Below are positions 51,606 through 60,380 of a stretch of 64,000 bases of DNA, piece after piece (the stretch's first letter is position 1; each line of letters begins with the position of its first letter). This stretch comes from an uncultured Prevotellaceae bacterium (GTDB lineage Bacteria > Bacteroidota > Bacteroidia > Bacteroidales > Bacteroidaceae): positions 8,667 through 72,666 of the forward strand of contig CALEPV010000043.1 in the NCBI GenBank assembly GCA_937910905.1, in the 5' to 3' direction. The translations under genes were made by a program, and so were the position numbers. Under the pieces are notes generated by a model that was given only the letters and a program-made list of their open reading frames with translations, did not search any database and was not told where the DNA came from.

Positions 51606-53056
51606 GCCACTTGTCGATTGAAGTGGAAGAAGAACCTCGCATTGAGGTAGCAGACGTCCTTGACCATGTCCTGTATGCGCTGCCGCTCGTAGCCGTCGTA
51701 TGGCAGCAGGCCCTGTTCGACATCGTTGCCGATGAGGTTGCAAAGCGTGCGACGGAAATACTCGTGGCGAGGGTATGAGAGGAACGAGCGCGAGTCGGTG
51801 AGCATCCCCACGAAACGCGAGAGCAGCCCGAGGAGCGAGAGGGTGTTCATCTGCTGCTCCATGCCGTCCTTCTGGTCGAGGAACCACCATCCCGACCCCC
51901 ACTGAATCTTGCCTGCTACGCTGCCGTCCTGGAAGTTGCCTATCATCGTGGCCACCATGGCATTGTCGGCAGGGTTGAGATTGTAGAGGATGGTCTTTGC
52001 CAGCCGTCCCTCGGCGTCGAGGCTGTCGAGGAATCGCGACATCGAGGCCGCGGTGTGCCAGTCGCCGATGCTGTCGAAGCCTGTGTCGGCACCGACCTGT
52101 CGCATCATGCGACTGTTGTTGTTGCGCAGCGCACCGTAGTGGAACTGCTGCACCCACCCCGCCTCATGGTCCTGAATGGCAAAGGCGCGGAGCATGGTGC
52201 TCTTGAAGGTGCGCAGTTCGTCGGCGGTGAGCTGCCGGCCGCCCATGACCTTGTCGAAGAGCGCGGCGGCCTGGCTCTCTGTGCACGGCTCGGCATAGAA
52301 CTCCTCCAGGCCGTGGTCGCTGAGGCGGCATCCCGCGCTGCCAAAGAAGTCGTGGCGGCGCTGAAGTGCCTCCATGAGGTCGGCGAAGGTGCGTATGTCC
52401 ACGTCGGCAGCCTCGCCGAGGCGTTCTATGTATGCCCTGTATGCCTTGGGGTTGTCGGCTTGCATGGCCTTGTCGGGACGCCATGTGGGCAGGACCAAAG
52501 GCGACTTGCCGTTTCCCGTCAGGGTGTCGGCTGTCTGCCCGGCGTAGGCGATGTGGTGGCGGAGGTCGTCGGCAGGGTCGTCGGTGGTGCAAACGGCTTC
52601 GACGTTGTAGTGGCGCATGAGGCCGCGGGCCGTGAAAGCGGGGTCGTGCCGCAGGCGGTCGTTGCAGATGTCGAAAATCTCGCGCGCCGTGTCGGGATTC
52701 AGACGCTTGTCGATGCCGAAGGCCGAGCGCAGCTCCAGATGCGTCCAGTGGTAGAGCGGGTTGCGCATGGCGTAGGGCACTGTTGCCGCCCACGCCTCGA
52801 AGCGTTCCCAGTCGGTGGCCTCACGCCCCGTGACGAGGCGTTCGGGGATGCCGTTGGTGCGCATGGCGCGCCATTTGTAGTGGTCGCCGTCGAGCCACAG
52901 CTCGGTGATGCTGCGGAAGCGATGGTCCTCGGCCACAAGCTGCGGGTCGAGGTGGCAATGGTAGTCGATAATCGGCAGTGTCTCGGCAATGTCGTGGTAT
53001 AGCTCCTGCGCCGTGGGGCTTTGCAGCAGGAAGTCCTTGTCCATAAATGGTTTCAT
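51596..53056 (-). CDS. uxaC: glucuronate/uronate isomerase
   Basis: UxaC (486 aa, expected 470-490) isomerises D-glucuronate to D-fructuronate, or galacturonate to tagaturonate. It is an amidohydrolase-like barrel: PIIDYHCHLDPQLVAEDHRF carries the HxH metal site. YNVEAVCTTDDPADDLRHH and TGFDSIGDWHTAASMSRFLD are conserved in the family, as is FVGMLTDSRSFLSYPRHEYF. The neighbours uxuA and uxuB indicate the glucuronate branch. Confidence 0.97.
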   Translation of the reverse strand: MKPFMDKDFLLQSPTAQELYHDIAETLPIIDYHCHLDPQLVAEDHRFRSITELWLDGDHYKWRAMRTNGIPERLVTGREATDWERFEAWAATVPYAMRNPLYHWTHLELRSAFGIDKRLNPDTAREIFDICNDRLRHDPAFTARGLMRHYNVEAVCTTDDPADDLRHHIAYAGQTADTLTGNGKSPLVLPTWRPDKAMQADNPKAYRAYIERLGEAADVDIRTFADLMEALQRRHDFFGSAGCRLSDHGLEEFYAEPCTESQAAALFDKVMGGRQLTADELRTFKSTMLRAFAIQDHEAGWVQQFHYGALRNNNSRMMRQVGADTGFDSIGDWHTAASMSRFLDSLDAEGRLAKTILYNLNPADNAMVATMIGNFQDGSVAGKIQWGSGWWFLDQKDGMEQQMNTLSLLGLLSRFVGMLTDSRSFLSYPRHEYFRRTLCNLIGNDVEQGLLPYDGYERQRIQDMVKDVCYLNARFFFHFNRQVANS

Positions 53057-53107
53057 GTCGTCGTGACGTTGTGTGGCGTTAAGGTGGAATAACGATGTAT
53101 GAATGTG

Positions 53108-54064
53108 TCAGTTGCCAACGACAATCCGTCCCTCCTCGTCGTAGTCGATGGGAACGACCTTCAGGCTCCGCAGCCATGTCTTGCCGCCCGAGGGTACGCT
53201 GTCGTGGTGGAACAGATACCAGCGTCCCTTGTATTCACAGATGCTGTGATGGCTTGTCCATCCCACTACGGGTTTCAGCAGCACGCCCTGGAAGGTGAAG
53301 GGGCCGTAGGGGTTGTCGCCTATGGCGTAGCAGATGAGATGTGTGTCGCCGGTGGAGTAGCTGAAATAGTATTTGTCGCCGCGTTTGTGCAGCCAAGATG
53401 CCTCGAAGAAATGATGCGGATCCTCGGCCAGCATGGGCAGGTGGCTCTCGTCGAGGATGACCACGGGTCGCGGTTCCTCGGCAAACTGCAGCATATCATC
53501 CGACATACGGGCAACACGAGGCTGCAAAGCCTTCTCAGTGCCCTTCGGAAGGATGGGGAACTCTATCAGCCGGTTGTCCTTATACCACTGCAACTGTCCG
53601 CCCCAGATACCACCGAAGTAACAGTACACCTCACCGTCGTTGTCTTTGAACAGGCAGGGGTCGATGGAATAGGAACCACGAATGGGGTCGGGTTCCGGCT
53701 TGAAAGGTCCCGTAGGAGTATTGCTTGTGGCCACGCCCAAATGGAAGATGTCGTTGCGGTCCTTCAGACAGAACACCAGATAGTAACGTCCGCCTTTCTC
53801 CACTACGTCACTATCCCACAACTGACGACCGGCCCAGGGGATGTCATCCACGCTGAGGATAAGTCCCTCATCGTGGCACAGCCCATTGTCGGGGTCGTCG
53901 AGCGACAGACAGTGGTAGTCCTTCATGTCGAAGTGGTCGCCGTTGTCGTTCTCCGAGACACTGCCCTCGCGGTCGTGGGACGGATAGATATACAACTTGT
54001 CATTGAATACGTGGGCAGCGGGGTCTGCCATAAAGTCATGTGGGAAAATATAACGGGGTTCCAT
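53108..54064 (-). CDS. cytoplasmic GH43 xylosidase/arabinosidase
   Basis: A 318-aa single-domain GH43 enzyme without a signal peptide, thus cytoplasmic. The triad appears as D14 (FMADPAAHVF), D135 (YSIDPCLF) and E221 (HFFEASWLHKRG). Length and the opening MEPRYIFPHDFMADPA resemble the Xsa-type bifunctional beta-xylosidase/alpha-L-arabinosidase of Bacteroides and Prevotella. It follows the GPH symporter by eight bases, so it should hydrolyse the imported xylo-oligosaccharides. Confidence 0.9.
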   Translation of the reverse strand: MEPRYIFPHDFMADPAAHVFNDKLYIYPSHDREGSVSENDNGDHFDMKDYHCLSLDDPDNGLCHDEGLILSVDDIPWAGRQLWDSDVVEKGGRYYLVFCLKDRNDIFHLGVATSNTPTGPFKPEPDPIRGSYSIDPCLFKDNDGEVYCYFGGIWGGQLQWYKDNRLIEFPILPKGTEKALQPRVARMSDDMLQFAEEPRPVVILDESHLPMLAEDPHHFFEASWLHKRGDKYYFSYSTGDTHLICYAIGDNPYGPFTFQGVLLKPVVGWTSHHSICEYKGRWYLFHHDSVPSGGKTWLRSLKVVPIDYDEEGRIVVGN

Positions 54065-54072
54065 ACATTATG

Positions 54073-55455
54073 CTATTTGTTTCGGAGTTCTATTTCACGG
54101 TTAATCTTGTCGATCACCTCGTCCGTCAGCTCGTACTGGGAGATGAAGTACATGGCCAGCATCAGCAGAATGGCAGGGATGATACATACCAGCCACAGGA
54201 TGCCCTCCTCGGCAAGAGGTGTCTGCTCGACGGTGGCACTGTTGTACCCCACGTAGGCCAGGACGACGGGGCCGACGATGCTGCCGAAGGTCATGCCCGC
54301 CTTGAAGAACAGTCCCGTCAGGGCATTGACGATGCCCGAGATGCGACGGCCGGTGGTATATTCACCGTAGGAGATGACCTCTGGCACCAGTGCCCACATG
54401 TAGCCTGTTGACACGATGACACCCGTGCTCTTGATGAACTGTGCCACATAAATCATCATCATGCTGGGGCTCTCCATCTTCGAGATGAAGTAGAGCATGG
54501 CCATCCCCACGATGGCCGTGGTGAGGAAGATGTAGAACATATTCTTCTTGCCGAACAGACGCTTGAACCAGGGCACCAACGGCATGAACAGGAAGGCGGG
54601 CAGGGAACCCAGGGCCATGAATACGGACAGCTCCTCTGCCGTGCCGTGCAGGTTGCTGTTCATGAAGTATGCCCCTGCGGCATTGCCCACCGACATCATG
54701 GCAAAGGCCGTGATGAAGAAGAATGCCAGCACGCGCAACGGACGGTTACGCATGAACTCCATCCACAGGTCGCTGACCTTCACGTCCTGTGTGGTCTTGG
54801 CGTCCATGACCACACGCTCCTTGCACTGCGAGAAGCAGAACAGCAGCAGGCACAGCCCCACGATGGCGTAGATGGTCATCGTCGTGAACCATGCCGATGG
54901 CTCCTTGGGCAGGCTGCCGGAGGGCGCGCCGGCAATGAAGGCTATGAACAGCGGCAGCCCCGAGTTGACGGCGAGACCACCGATGTTGGCCATGAACATA
55001 CGCACGCTGGTGAGGATGGTGATCTCGTCGGTGTCGCGGGTGAGCGAGGAGTTCAGGGCGCCGTAGGGCACATTGATGAAGGTGTAGAGCAACTGCATCG
55101 AGATATACGTCACGTAGGCATATACCATCGACGGTGCAAAGCCGTTCCAGAAGCAGAGAATGGCCATGCCCGAGAGCGGTATGCCCACGTAGAGCAGATA
55201 GGAACGGTACTTGCCGAAGCGCGGGTTGCTCTTGTCGATGAGGGTGCCCACGATGGGGTCCCAGATGACGTTGGCCACATTACCGACAAGGAACATGATG
55301 GCCACCGCCGAGGGTGTCAGGCCGTAGATGTCGGTGTAGAAGAATAGCAGATAGGTGCAAATCACCTGAAAGATGAGGTTCTGGGCCATGTCGCCCGACC
55401 CGAAGCCGATGCGCTGTAGCCATGAAAGCTTATAGAAACCGTTGTTTTGTTCCAT
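54073..55455 (-). CDS. GPH-family xylo-oligosaccharide:cation symporter
   Basis: A 460-aa inner-membrane transporter of the glycoside-pentoside-hexuronide family (MelB/XylP/XynB type), with twelve helices. Signature: ERIGFGSGDMAQN-like start (QRIGFGSGDMAQNLIFQVIC), NVIWDPIVGTLIDKSNPRFG with the cation-site Asp, and YGALNSSLTRDTDE. Its place between the GH10 xylanase and a cytoplasmic GH43 matches xylan clusters described in Prevotella bryantii and Bacteroides ovatus. The substrate is probably xylobiose or a short arabinoxylo-oligosaccharide. Confidence 0.92.
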   Translation of the reverse strand: MEQNNGFYKLSWLQRIGFGSGDMAQNLIFQVICTYLLFFYTDIYGLTPSAVAIMFLVGNVANVIWDPIVGTLIDKSNPRFGKYRSYLLYVGIPLSGMAILCFWNGFAPSMVYAYVTYISMQLLYTFINVPYGALNSSLTRDTDEITILTSVRMFMANIGGLAVNSGLPLFIAFIAGAPSGSLPKEPSAWFTTMTIYAIVGLCLLLFCFSQCKERVVMDAKTTQDVKVSDLWMEFMRNRPLRVLAFFFITAFAMMSVGNAAGAYFMNSNLHGTAEELSVFMALGSLPAFLFMPLVPWFKRLFGKKNMFYIFLTTAIVGMAMLYFISKMESPSMMMIYVAQFIKSTGVIVSTGYMWALVPEVISYGEYTTGRRISGIVNALTGLFFKAGMTFGSIVGPVVLAYVGYNSATVEQTPLAEEGILWLVCIIPAILLMLAMYFISQYELTDEVIDKINREIELRNK

Positions 55456-55473
55456 TGTTAGGTGGTTGTTGTT

Positions 55474-56589
55474 TTACTTCTTGAACAATTTCATTATGTC
55501 ATCGACTACTGGCTTGGGCTGGTAATGGCGGTCGAAGAGCAGTGGATAGGCAGTGCGGCCTGTGATGGGCCAGTCGTTCATCCACGACTGCGCATCGCTC
55601 ACGCCCCAGAGCGTGACGCGGCTGATCTGGTGACTGTGACGCTTGTACAGGTCGAAGAACTCTATCCAGCGTTCGTTGATACGCTGCTCTACGTCGGCTG
55701 GCAGACCATTCTTGTAGGGGTCCATCTTCTCACTGTAGTCGAAACTCAGCGACACCTCTGCCCCGCTGAACGACTCAGGGTTGGGCAGCACGTTCATGTC
55801 CAGTTCGGTTATCATCACCTGACAACCCAGGGCGGCGTATGCCTCTATGCTGGCCTCGTAGTCCTCGTTGGAGGGCCACGTCAGTCCGTTGTGACTCTGC
55901 ATACCGATGGCATCAACTCGCAGACCCTTCTCTTTCAGCTGTCTGACCAAACGGCACACCGCCTCGCGCTTGGCAGGCACCGACATGGAGAAATCGTTGT
56001 AGTAGAGTTCCGCAGCGGGGTCGGCTTCATGGGCAAAGCGATAGGCCAGTTCAATATACTCAGGTCCCAGTATCTGATACCACTGCGACTGACGGTAGCT
56101 GCCGTCGTCCTCAAAAGCCTCGTTCACCACATCCCATCCCTTGATGCGACCCTTGTAGCGGCCCACGACGGTGTGGATGTGGGTGCGCATCCGTTGCGTG
56201 AGCAGTTCCTTGGAGGCCGTGTTGCCAACAGAGTCCTTGAAGAACCAGTCGGGAGTTTGAGCGTGCCACACCAGCACATGTCCTATCACTGTCATGCCAT
56301 GCTCTTCACCGAATTTCACGAAGCGGTCGGCCTTGCGCCACTTGAACTGTCCCTCCTGCGGCTGCAACGCCTCCGGCTTCATGCAGTTCTCGGCCACTAT
56401 GCAATTGAAATGCTGTGTGATGGTAGCCGTGACCAGGCTGTCATGACCCGTTGTCTGCTCCACTGACAGAGCAGCCCCCACGAGGAAGCTCTCTCCCAGT
56501 GCATCCTTCAGCCCCTGCGCAGAGGCATTAGAGACAGACAGCCACAACAACACGGCAATCATATAATACCCAAAAGCTTTCATTTTCAC
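55474..56589 (-). CDS. secreted GH10 endo-beta-1,4-xylanase
   Basis: A 371-aa single-domain GH10 enzyme with a signal peptide (MKMKAFGYYMIAVLLWLSVS, cut near ASAQ). The acid/base is E157 (GWDVVNEAFED) and the nucleophile E262 (MITELDMNV). VLVWHAQTPDWFF, TLWGVSDAQSWMNDWP and YPLLFDRHYQPKP are typical of the family. No carbohydrate-binding module is attached. No lipobox is seen, so it is probably periplasmic or secreted. It starts 70 bp after the GH98 stop, and the intervening octamer array ends 13 bp before its ATG. Confidence 0.97.
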   Translation of the reverse strand: MKMKAFGYYMIAVLLWLSVSNASAQGLKDALGESFLVGAALSVEQTTGHDSLVTATITQHFNCIVAENCMKPEALQPQEGQFKWRKADRFVKFGEEHGMTVIGHVLVWHAQTPDWFFKDSVGNTASKELLTQRMRTHIHTVVGRYKGRIKGWDVVNEAFEDDGSYRQSQWYQILGPEYIELAYRFAHEADPAAELYYNDFSMSVPAKREAVCRLVRQLKEKGLRVDAIGMQSHNGLTWPSNEDYEASIEAYAALGCQVMITELDMNVLPNPESFSGAEVSLSFDYSEKMDPYKNGLPADVEQRINERWIEFFDLYKRHSHQISRVTLWGVSDAQSWMNDWPITGRTAYPLLFDRHYQPKPVVDDIMKLFKK

Positions 56590-56601
56590 TATTGAATTTT
56601 G

Positions 56602-56681
56602 CGTTGTCTCATTATCTCGTTATTACGTTATCACGACTTTTCGTTATAACGTTATCTCGTTATCTCGTTATTACGTTATTG
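56602..56681. repeat. ten-unit octamer array between GH98 and GH10
   Basis: Ten successive 8-bp units (consensus CGTTATYW; includes CATTATCT and CGACTTTT variants) span the gap and run 22 bases into the 3' end of the GH98 gene. The array is in the leader of the GH10 gene, read on the mRNA as repeats of RAUAACG. Confidence 0.93.
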
Positions 56682-59419
56682 ACTTTCCCTTTCCCCTTAA
56701 CAATATATATACCCCGTCGCGGTGTCTCCGTTGTGCGGCCCTGGAGGTCGTAGTATGTTACAGTCTGTCCGTCTTGTCCGTCCTGCCTCTCAGCTATAGC
56801 CACGGGAATCACCGTGCATTTGATGAGAATGTCCTTAATGGTCATCGTCCTGACAGCTTCACCAGGCGTATTGGCAGTCCACTCCAGCTTACATACGGCA
56901 CTGCTCGCATCGGCTTGCTGGTAGTCGGAGTAGTTCAGGGCGTACTTGCTCGACCAGAAGGCACCCTGCGTTCCCGTAGGGTTCACGCTGGTGCCGTTAT
57001 TGTCGGTAATCAGCAGAGAGCGGAAGATGTCGCCCTCCCCCTCGTATGTCACCAGCAAGCTCGCCACGTTGGTGAAGTCAGCATGGTCGAAAAACAGCCT
57101 CAAGGCTCCTGACTGTCCGTTGTCGGGGTCTTGTGTGACTATCCCTGTGGCAGCATCAAAACTGATGTTGCCGCTGGCTATCAAGTCGGATAGACACACA
57201 TGGTATATGCCTTCGGTATCAGGCGTGAACGCCGCTGCCTTGATGCTTTCGAGCGTGATGCAGTCCACATATATCTTAGTGCCGCCCGTGTTCTGTAAGG
57301 TCACGCTGCCCTTGCCCTCGTCCATCTTCACAATCGTCTGAACAGTACTCCAGCTGTCGCACTGCTGTAGTTTCACCGACTCCGTCCCGCCTATCAGCAC
57401 ACCGCCCGCAGCATCAGCCTCATAACGCAGCGTGAGCAGATAATAGCCTGTCTTAGGCAGTCCAACGGCAAAGCGCAGGGTGCTCTGCCTGCTTCCCAGC
57501 TCCGCAAAGCCCTGTCCGAGGAAGCCGTCACGTCCCTGGTTGTAGCCCGACTTCCGGATAGTGACACTCTTGTAGTCGGCCAGCTCTGCCTCGTATTGCA
57601 GCACGCCCTCGTATACCGGCGGTGCGGCAGGCTCTATGATGGTTGCTGTAGTGTAGGAGGCATTCCTGTCCGTGTCAGCCCCAGAACACTCTATCGTCAG
57701 GTCGAGCGGGCCGTTATGCACAGCCGTGACTGTCAGCACGCCGTCGACCCACGACGATGCTACCGTACTGGCTTCGTGGTTACCCCTGTCTTGCCACATC
57801 ACTGCAGGCTGCGACAGGACGCCCGAAATCCTCACAGTATCCTCCGACATCACACCTGTGGTCTGGTAGTTTGTGAGATAGAGAGTTATATGGTCGCTGT
57901 ATTCCCTGATGATGCCCAACGAATAAGGAGCATAGTCCAGACCCACGGCTTCGCAGCTATTATATCTGAGAGGTATGCATCCATTGGCTCTCCGGTCTGA
58001 TGCACTGCATAGCCTGTAGCCGTCATCGGTTGTTGATTCGTTATACTGGTATGGATTGTACGTCACCCAGCCGTTCTCTATCCTGCCCGCAAAGATGTCG
58101 CCAGAGTATTCCTCCAGGAAGCTTTCCTGCATCCAGGCATCAAATACCGTCTTATCGTATTCCGACTTCTTGAAGCATGTCATGCCGTCAATCTCAGCAT
58201 AGACCTGCGGTATCGTCGGGTAGCGTCCTGTCGCCTTCAGCCACCACCGGTTGGCTATCCAGTGGTTGGGAGCTCCGTTCTGGTCTTCGTCGCAGCGGTA
58301 GAGTCCGTCGAAGAGGTGCTCGGGAGTAATATACGAGTTGCGTTCCGTCTCCTTGTTGATATTCTTGTTGATGTCGTTCACAATGCAAACGCCAGTCCGT
58401 GCTATCACCTCCTCGCGCGAAGGTATCCGTATCGTGCCGTCCAGCACTTTCCGGAACAAGTCCAGAGTGATATTCTCGGCCTGAGCATACCAGCTCCAGT
58501 TGCGGCAAGTGTAGCCATTATCGTTTGTAGTGGCCGTCTCACGCGAGCACTCCGTCCACGTCAGTTCAGGACCGTCCATGATGCTCACGCCAGTCAGCAT
58601 CATGTGTTCAGCCACAGGTATAGCTCCAGCAGCTCTCACGAATGCCGAGCCGCCGCGGGTGTTGTCGGTCACATCGTCGCTGCCCAGCCAGCCGCTGCTG
58701 TCGAAGCGTATGCCGTAGGCTCCCGCATACCCACCGAGCCAGTGTCCCAGGCAGTTGCTCTCGATATCCAAAAAGTTCTTCTTCAACGTATATTTCTCGA
58801 AACACAGGAAATGCTGTGGGTCGTTCTCAAGGAAGTGCCGCAACTCCTCGTTGCGCTTCAGATAGGCCATCGGCATCTTGCTCGCATTATAGTACGAGTC
58901 GGTGAAGCTCACAGCGAGATAGCCGCCGTACTTGTGGCATATAGGCATCAGGTCGGCAAAGAGCTGAAGCCTTGTCGGGAAGTCCACGTAGCCCTCGTCG
59001 CCAAAGCCCCAGAACTGCTCTGCGAAGTTGAAACCCAGGAAGTTGGGATAGTCTATGAAGTATTGCTCGTAAGCTTCCGTGGTGCCGTCGTCGGGCATTC
59101 GGTTCACAGCCCCGCTCGCGCACTGAATCATTGTCCATACACGGTTTTGGGCACACACTTTCATCCACGAGTCGTAGATAGCCGGCCCGCTGGCCGACTT
59201 CTCGTCGCTCGACGATGTCGCTATATTGAAAATCACAAACGGGCGCACATCCTCAGGCACCATGTCGATAATCTTCTGCGGGTCGGCATAGTTCCACACG
59301 TCGATATGCACGATCCACGCCGGACTCTCGCACGAAATAGGACGGCGCAACTCTTCGGCACCGCCTTTCACGACCGCCATCAGAAGGCATAATATGCTCC
59401 AAAACCTTATTCTTGCCAT
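56660..59419 (-). CDS. GH98 endo-glycanase (probable xylanase) with CBM-like domain and sorting tail
   Basis: A 919-aa secreted enzyme. The signal peptide is RFWSILCLLMAVVKGGAE from the ATG at 59419. The N-terminal GH98 catalytic domain (about 25-340) has the family opening SPAWIVHIDVWNYADPQKII, then PEDVRPFVIFNIATSS, FNFAEQFWGFGDEG and GPELTWTECSRETA. A GH98 C-terminal domain follows (about 345-600). Next is a CBM35/CBM6-like beta-sandwich (about 605-740, LQYEAELADY ... GQGFAELGS ... KIYVDCITLE). The end has a type IX-like tail (YYDLQGRTTETPRRGIYIVK). GH98 includes blood-group endo-beta-galactosidases and a B. ovatus glucuronoarabinoxylan xylanase; the xylan context favours the latter. Confidence 0.88.
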   Translation of the reverse strand: MARIRFWSILCLLMAVVKGGAEELRRPISCESPAWIVHIDVWNYADPQKIIDMVPEDVRPFVIFNIATSSSDEKSASGPAIYDSWMKVCAQNRVWTMIQCASGAVNRMPDDGTTEAYEQYFIDYPNFLGFNFAEQFWGFGDEGYVDFPTRLQLFADLMPICHKYGGYLAVSFTDSYYNASKMPMAYLKRNEELRHFLENDPQHFLCFEKYTLKKNFLDIESNCLGHWLGGYAGAYGIRFDSSGWLGSDDVTDNTRGGSAFVRAAGAIPVAEHMMLTGVSIMDGPELTWTECSRETATTNDNGYTCRNWSWYAQAENITLDLFRKVLDGTIRIPSREEVIARTGVCIVNDINKNINKETERNSYITPEHLFDGLYRCDEDQNGAPNHWIANRWWLKATGRYPTIPQVYAEIDGMTCFKKSEYDKTVFDAWMQESFLEEYSGDIFAGRIENGWVTYNPYQYNESTTDDGYRLCSASDRRANGCIPLRYNSCEAVGLDYAPYSLGIIREYSDHITLYLTNYQTTGVMSEDTVRISGVLSQPAVMWQDRGNHEASTVASSWVDGVLTVTAVHNGPLDLTIECSGADTDRNASYTTATIIEPAAPPVYEGVLQYEAELADYKSVTIRKSGYNQGRDGFLGQGFAELGSRQSTLRFAVGLPKTGYYLLTLRYEADAAGGVLIGGTESVKLQQCDSWSTVQTIVKMDEGKGSVTLQNTGGTKIYVDCITLESIKAAAFTPDTEGIYHVCLSDLIASGNISFDAATGIVTQDPDNGQSGALRLFFDHADFTNVASLLVTYEGEGDIFRSLLITDNNGTSVNPTGTQGAFWSSKYALNYSDYQQADASSAVCKLEWTANTPGEAVRTMTIKDILIKCTVIPVAIAERQDGQDGQTVTYYDLQGRTTETPRRGIYIVKGKGKVNNVITR

Positions 59420-59436
59420 CTTGTTTTTCTGGTATT

Positions 59437-60324
59437 TCAACATTCCAAATCTTCTTCTCCTCCGTCTGTCCAGTCTCTGATATATCCGCCTTCGAATATC
59501 AGCCCGTGCTCAGTCAGGCGCACGGTGACACTGAACATCTTGCCCCCCTCCAATGCACTCTCCTGAGGCAGTGCATAAACCTGTCGCTCGCCAAACAGCG
59601 TTACAGCAAAGAAGTCAGCCCCTTCGCCGACCGTCTGGGGTGCAACAATAGCATACGACGACACGCGCCAGTCTGTAGTTGTCTCTGTGCGCATGTATAT
59701 ATCCTTCCGCTCATTGTCTATAGTGGCTACCGACTGGTGCAGCAGATCCACCTCCACATTGTTGTTCACGTTGAGCAGCTCCAGTTGTATGCCGCTCAGA
59801 TCCAGGCGACCTGTCTCGTCAACCACGTGTACTGCCACCTTACACAGCATGTGTACAAAGTTCATGGCACCGTCGCCGCTGCGGGTGACACTGCCCGTGG
59901 AACCTATCATCAGGTCGCTGTTCACAAAGTCTGCCTCGCTGCGCTGATCTCCCGACACCTCAAACAGCTGTGCTTGGGTCAAGGCATCCTCACCCCAGTC
60001 CTCCTGATAGGGGCTGTAGGCTATCACCGTGCTTCCAGCGGAGGCAGGGAGGATGGCATTGCCATCCTCGTCCACCTCCACTTCAAGCATACTTACGTTT
60101 CCATCCTCGTCCACCACATACACACCTATCACAGTGCCCGACGGCAGGAGACTGACGTTACCATTTTCATCCGTCACAGTGATGCCGCTGCCATCTTCTG
60201 TGATAACCTGTTCATCAACATATATAAACTCCTCTGCTTTAGAGCAGGCGCAGATGAGCATCGCTATGCCTATAGCCAAACACCCCGTGCATGCTAATCC
60301 CCATAAGGACAGAAACCGTCTCAT
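59437..60324 (-). CDS. fimbrillin-like lipoprotein, short form
   Basis: A 295-aa lipoprotein (signal ending AMLICACS, Cys near 27) of the fimbrillin/Mfa-like superfamily. It has YSPYQEDWGEDALTQAQLFE, FVNSDLMIGSTGSVTR, MNFVHMLCKVAVHVVDETGR and AIVAPQTVGEGADFF, which recur in the two larger paralogues. Near the N-terminus three DEDGN-type loops (TDENGNVS, VDEDGNVS, VDEDGNAI) resemble acidic calcium-binding loops. It lacks the extra C-terminal domains of the neighbours. The true anchor of a fimbria is one option; a glycan-binding surface protein is another. Confidence 0.8.
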   Translation of the reverse strand: MRRFLSLWGLACTGCLAIGIAMLICACSKAEEFIYVDEQVITEDGSGITVTDENGNVSLLPSGTVIGVYVVDEDGNVSMLEVEVDEDGNAILPASAGSTVIAYSPYQEDWGEDALTQAQLFEVSGDQRSEADFVNSDLMIGSTGSVTRSGDGAMNFVHMLCKVAVHVVDETGRLDLSGIQLELLNVNNNVEVDLLHQSVATIDNERKDIYMRTETTTDWRVSSYAIVAPQTVGEGADFFAVTLFGERQVYALPQESALEGGKMFSVTVRLTEHGLIFEGGYIRDWTDGGEEDLEC

Positions 60325-60380
60325 TGTTGTTCAGTTAAATAAGTATTCTATTATATATAGGTATATAAAGCTGGCAGTAT

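Noticed and set aside
56660..59419. Blood-group endo-beta-galactosidase
   Set aside because: GH98 allows this, but every neighbour with a readable function points to xylan and uronate use.
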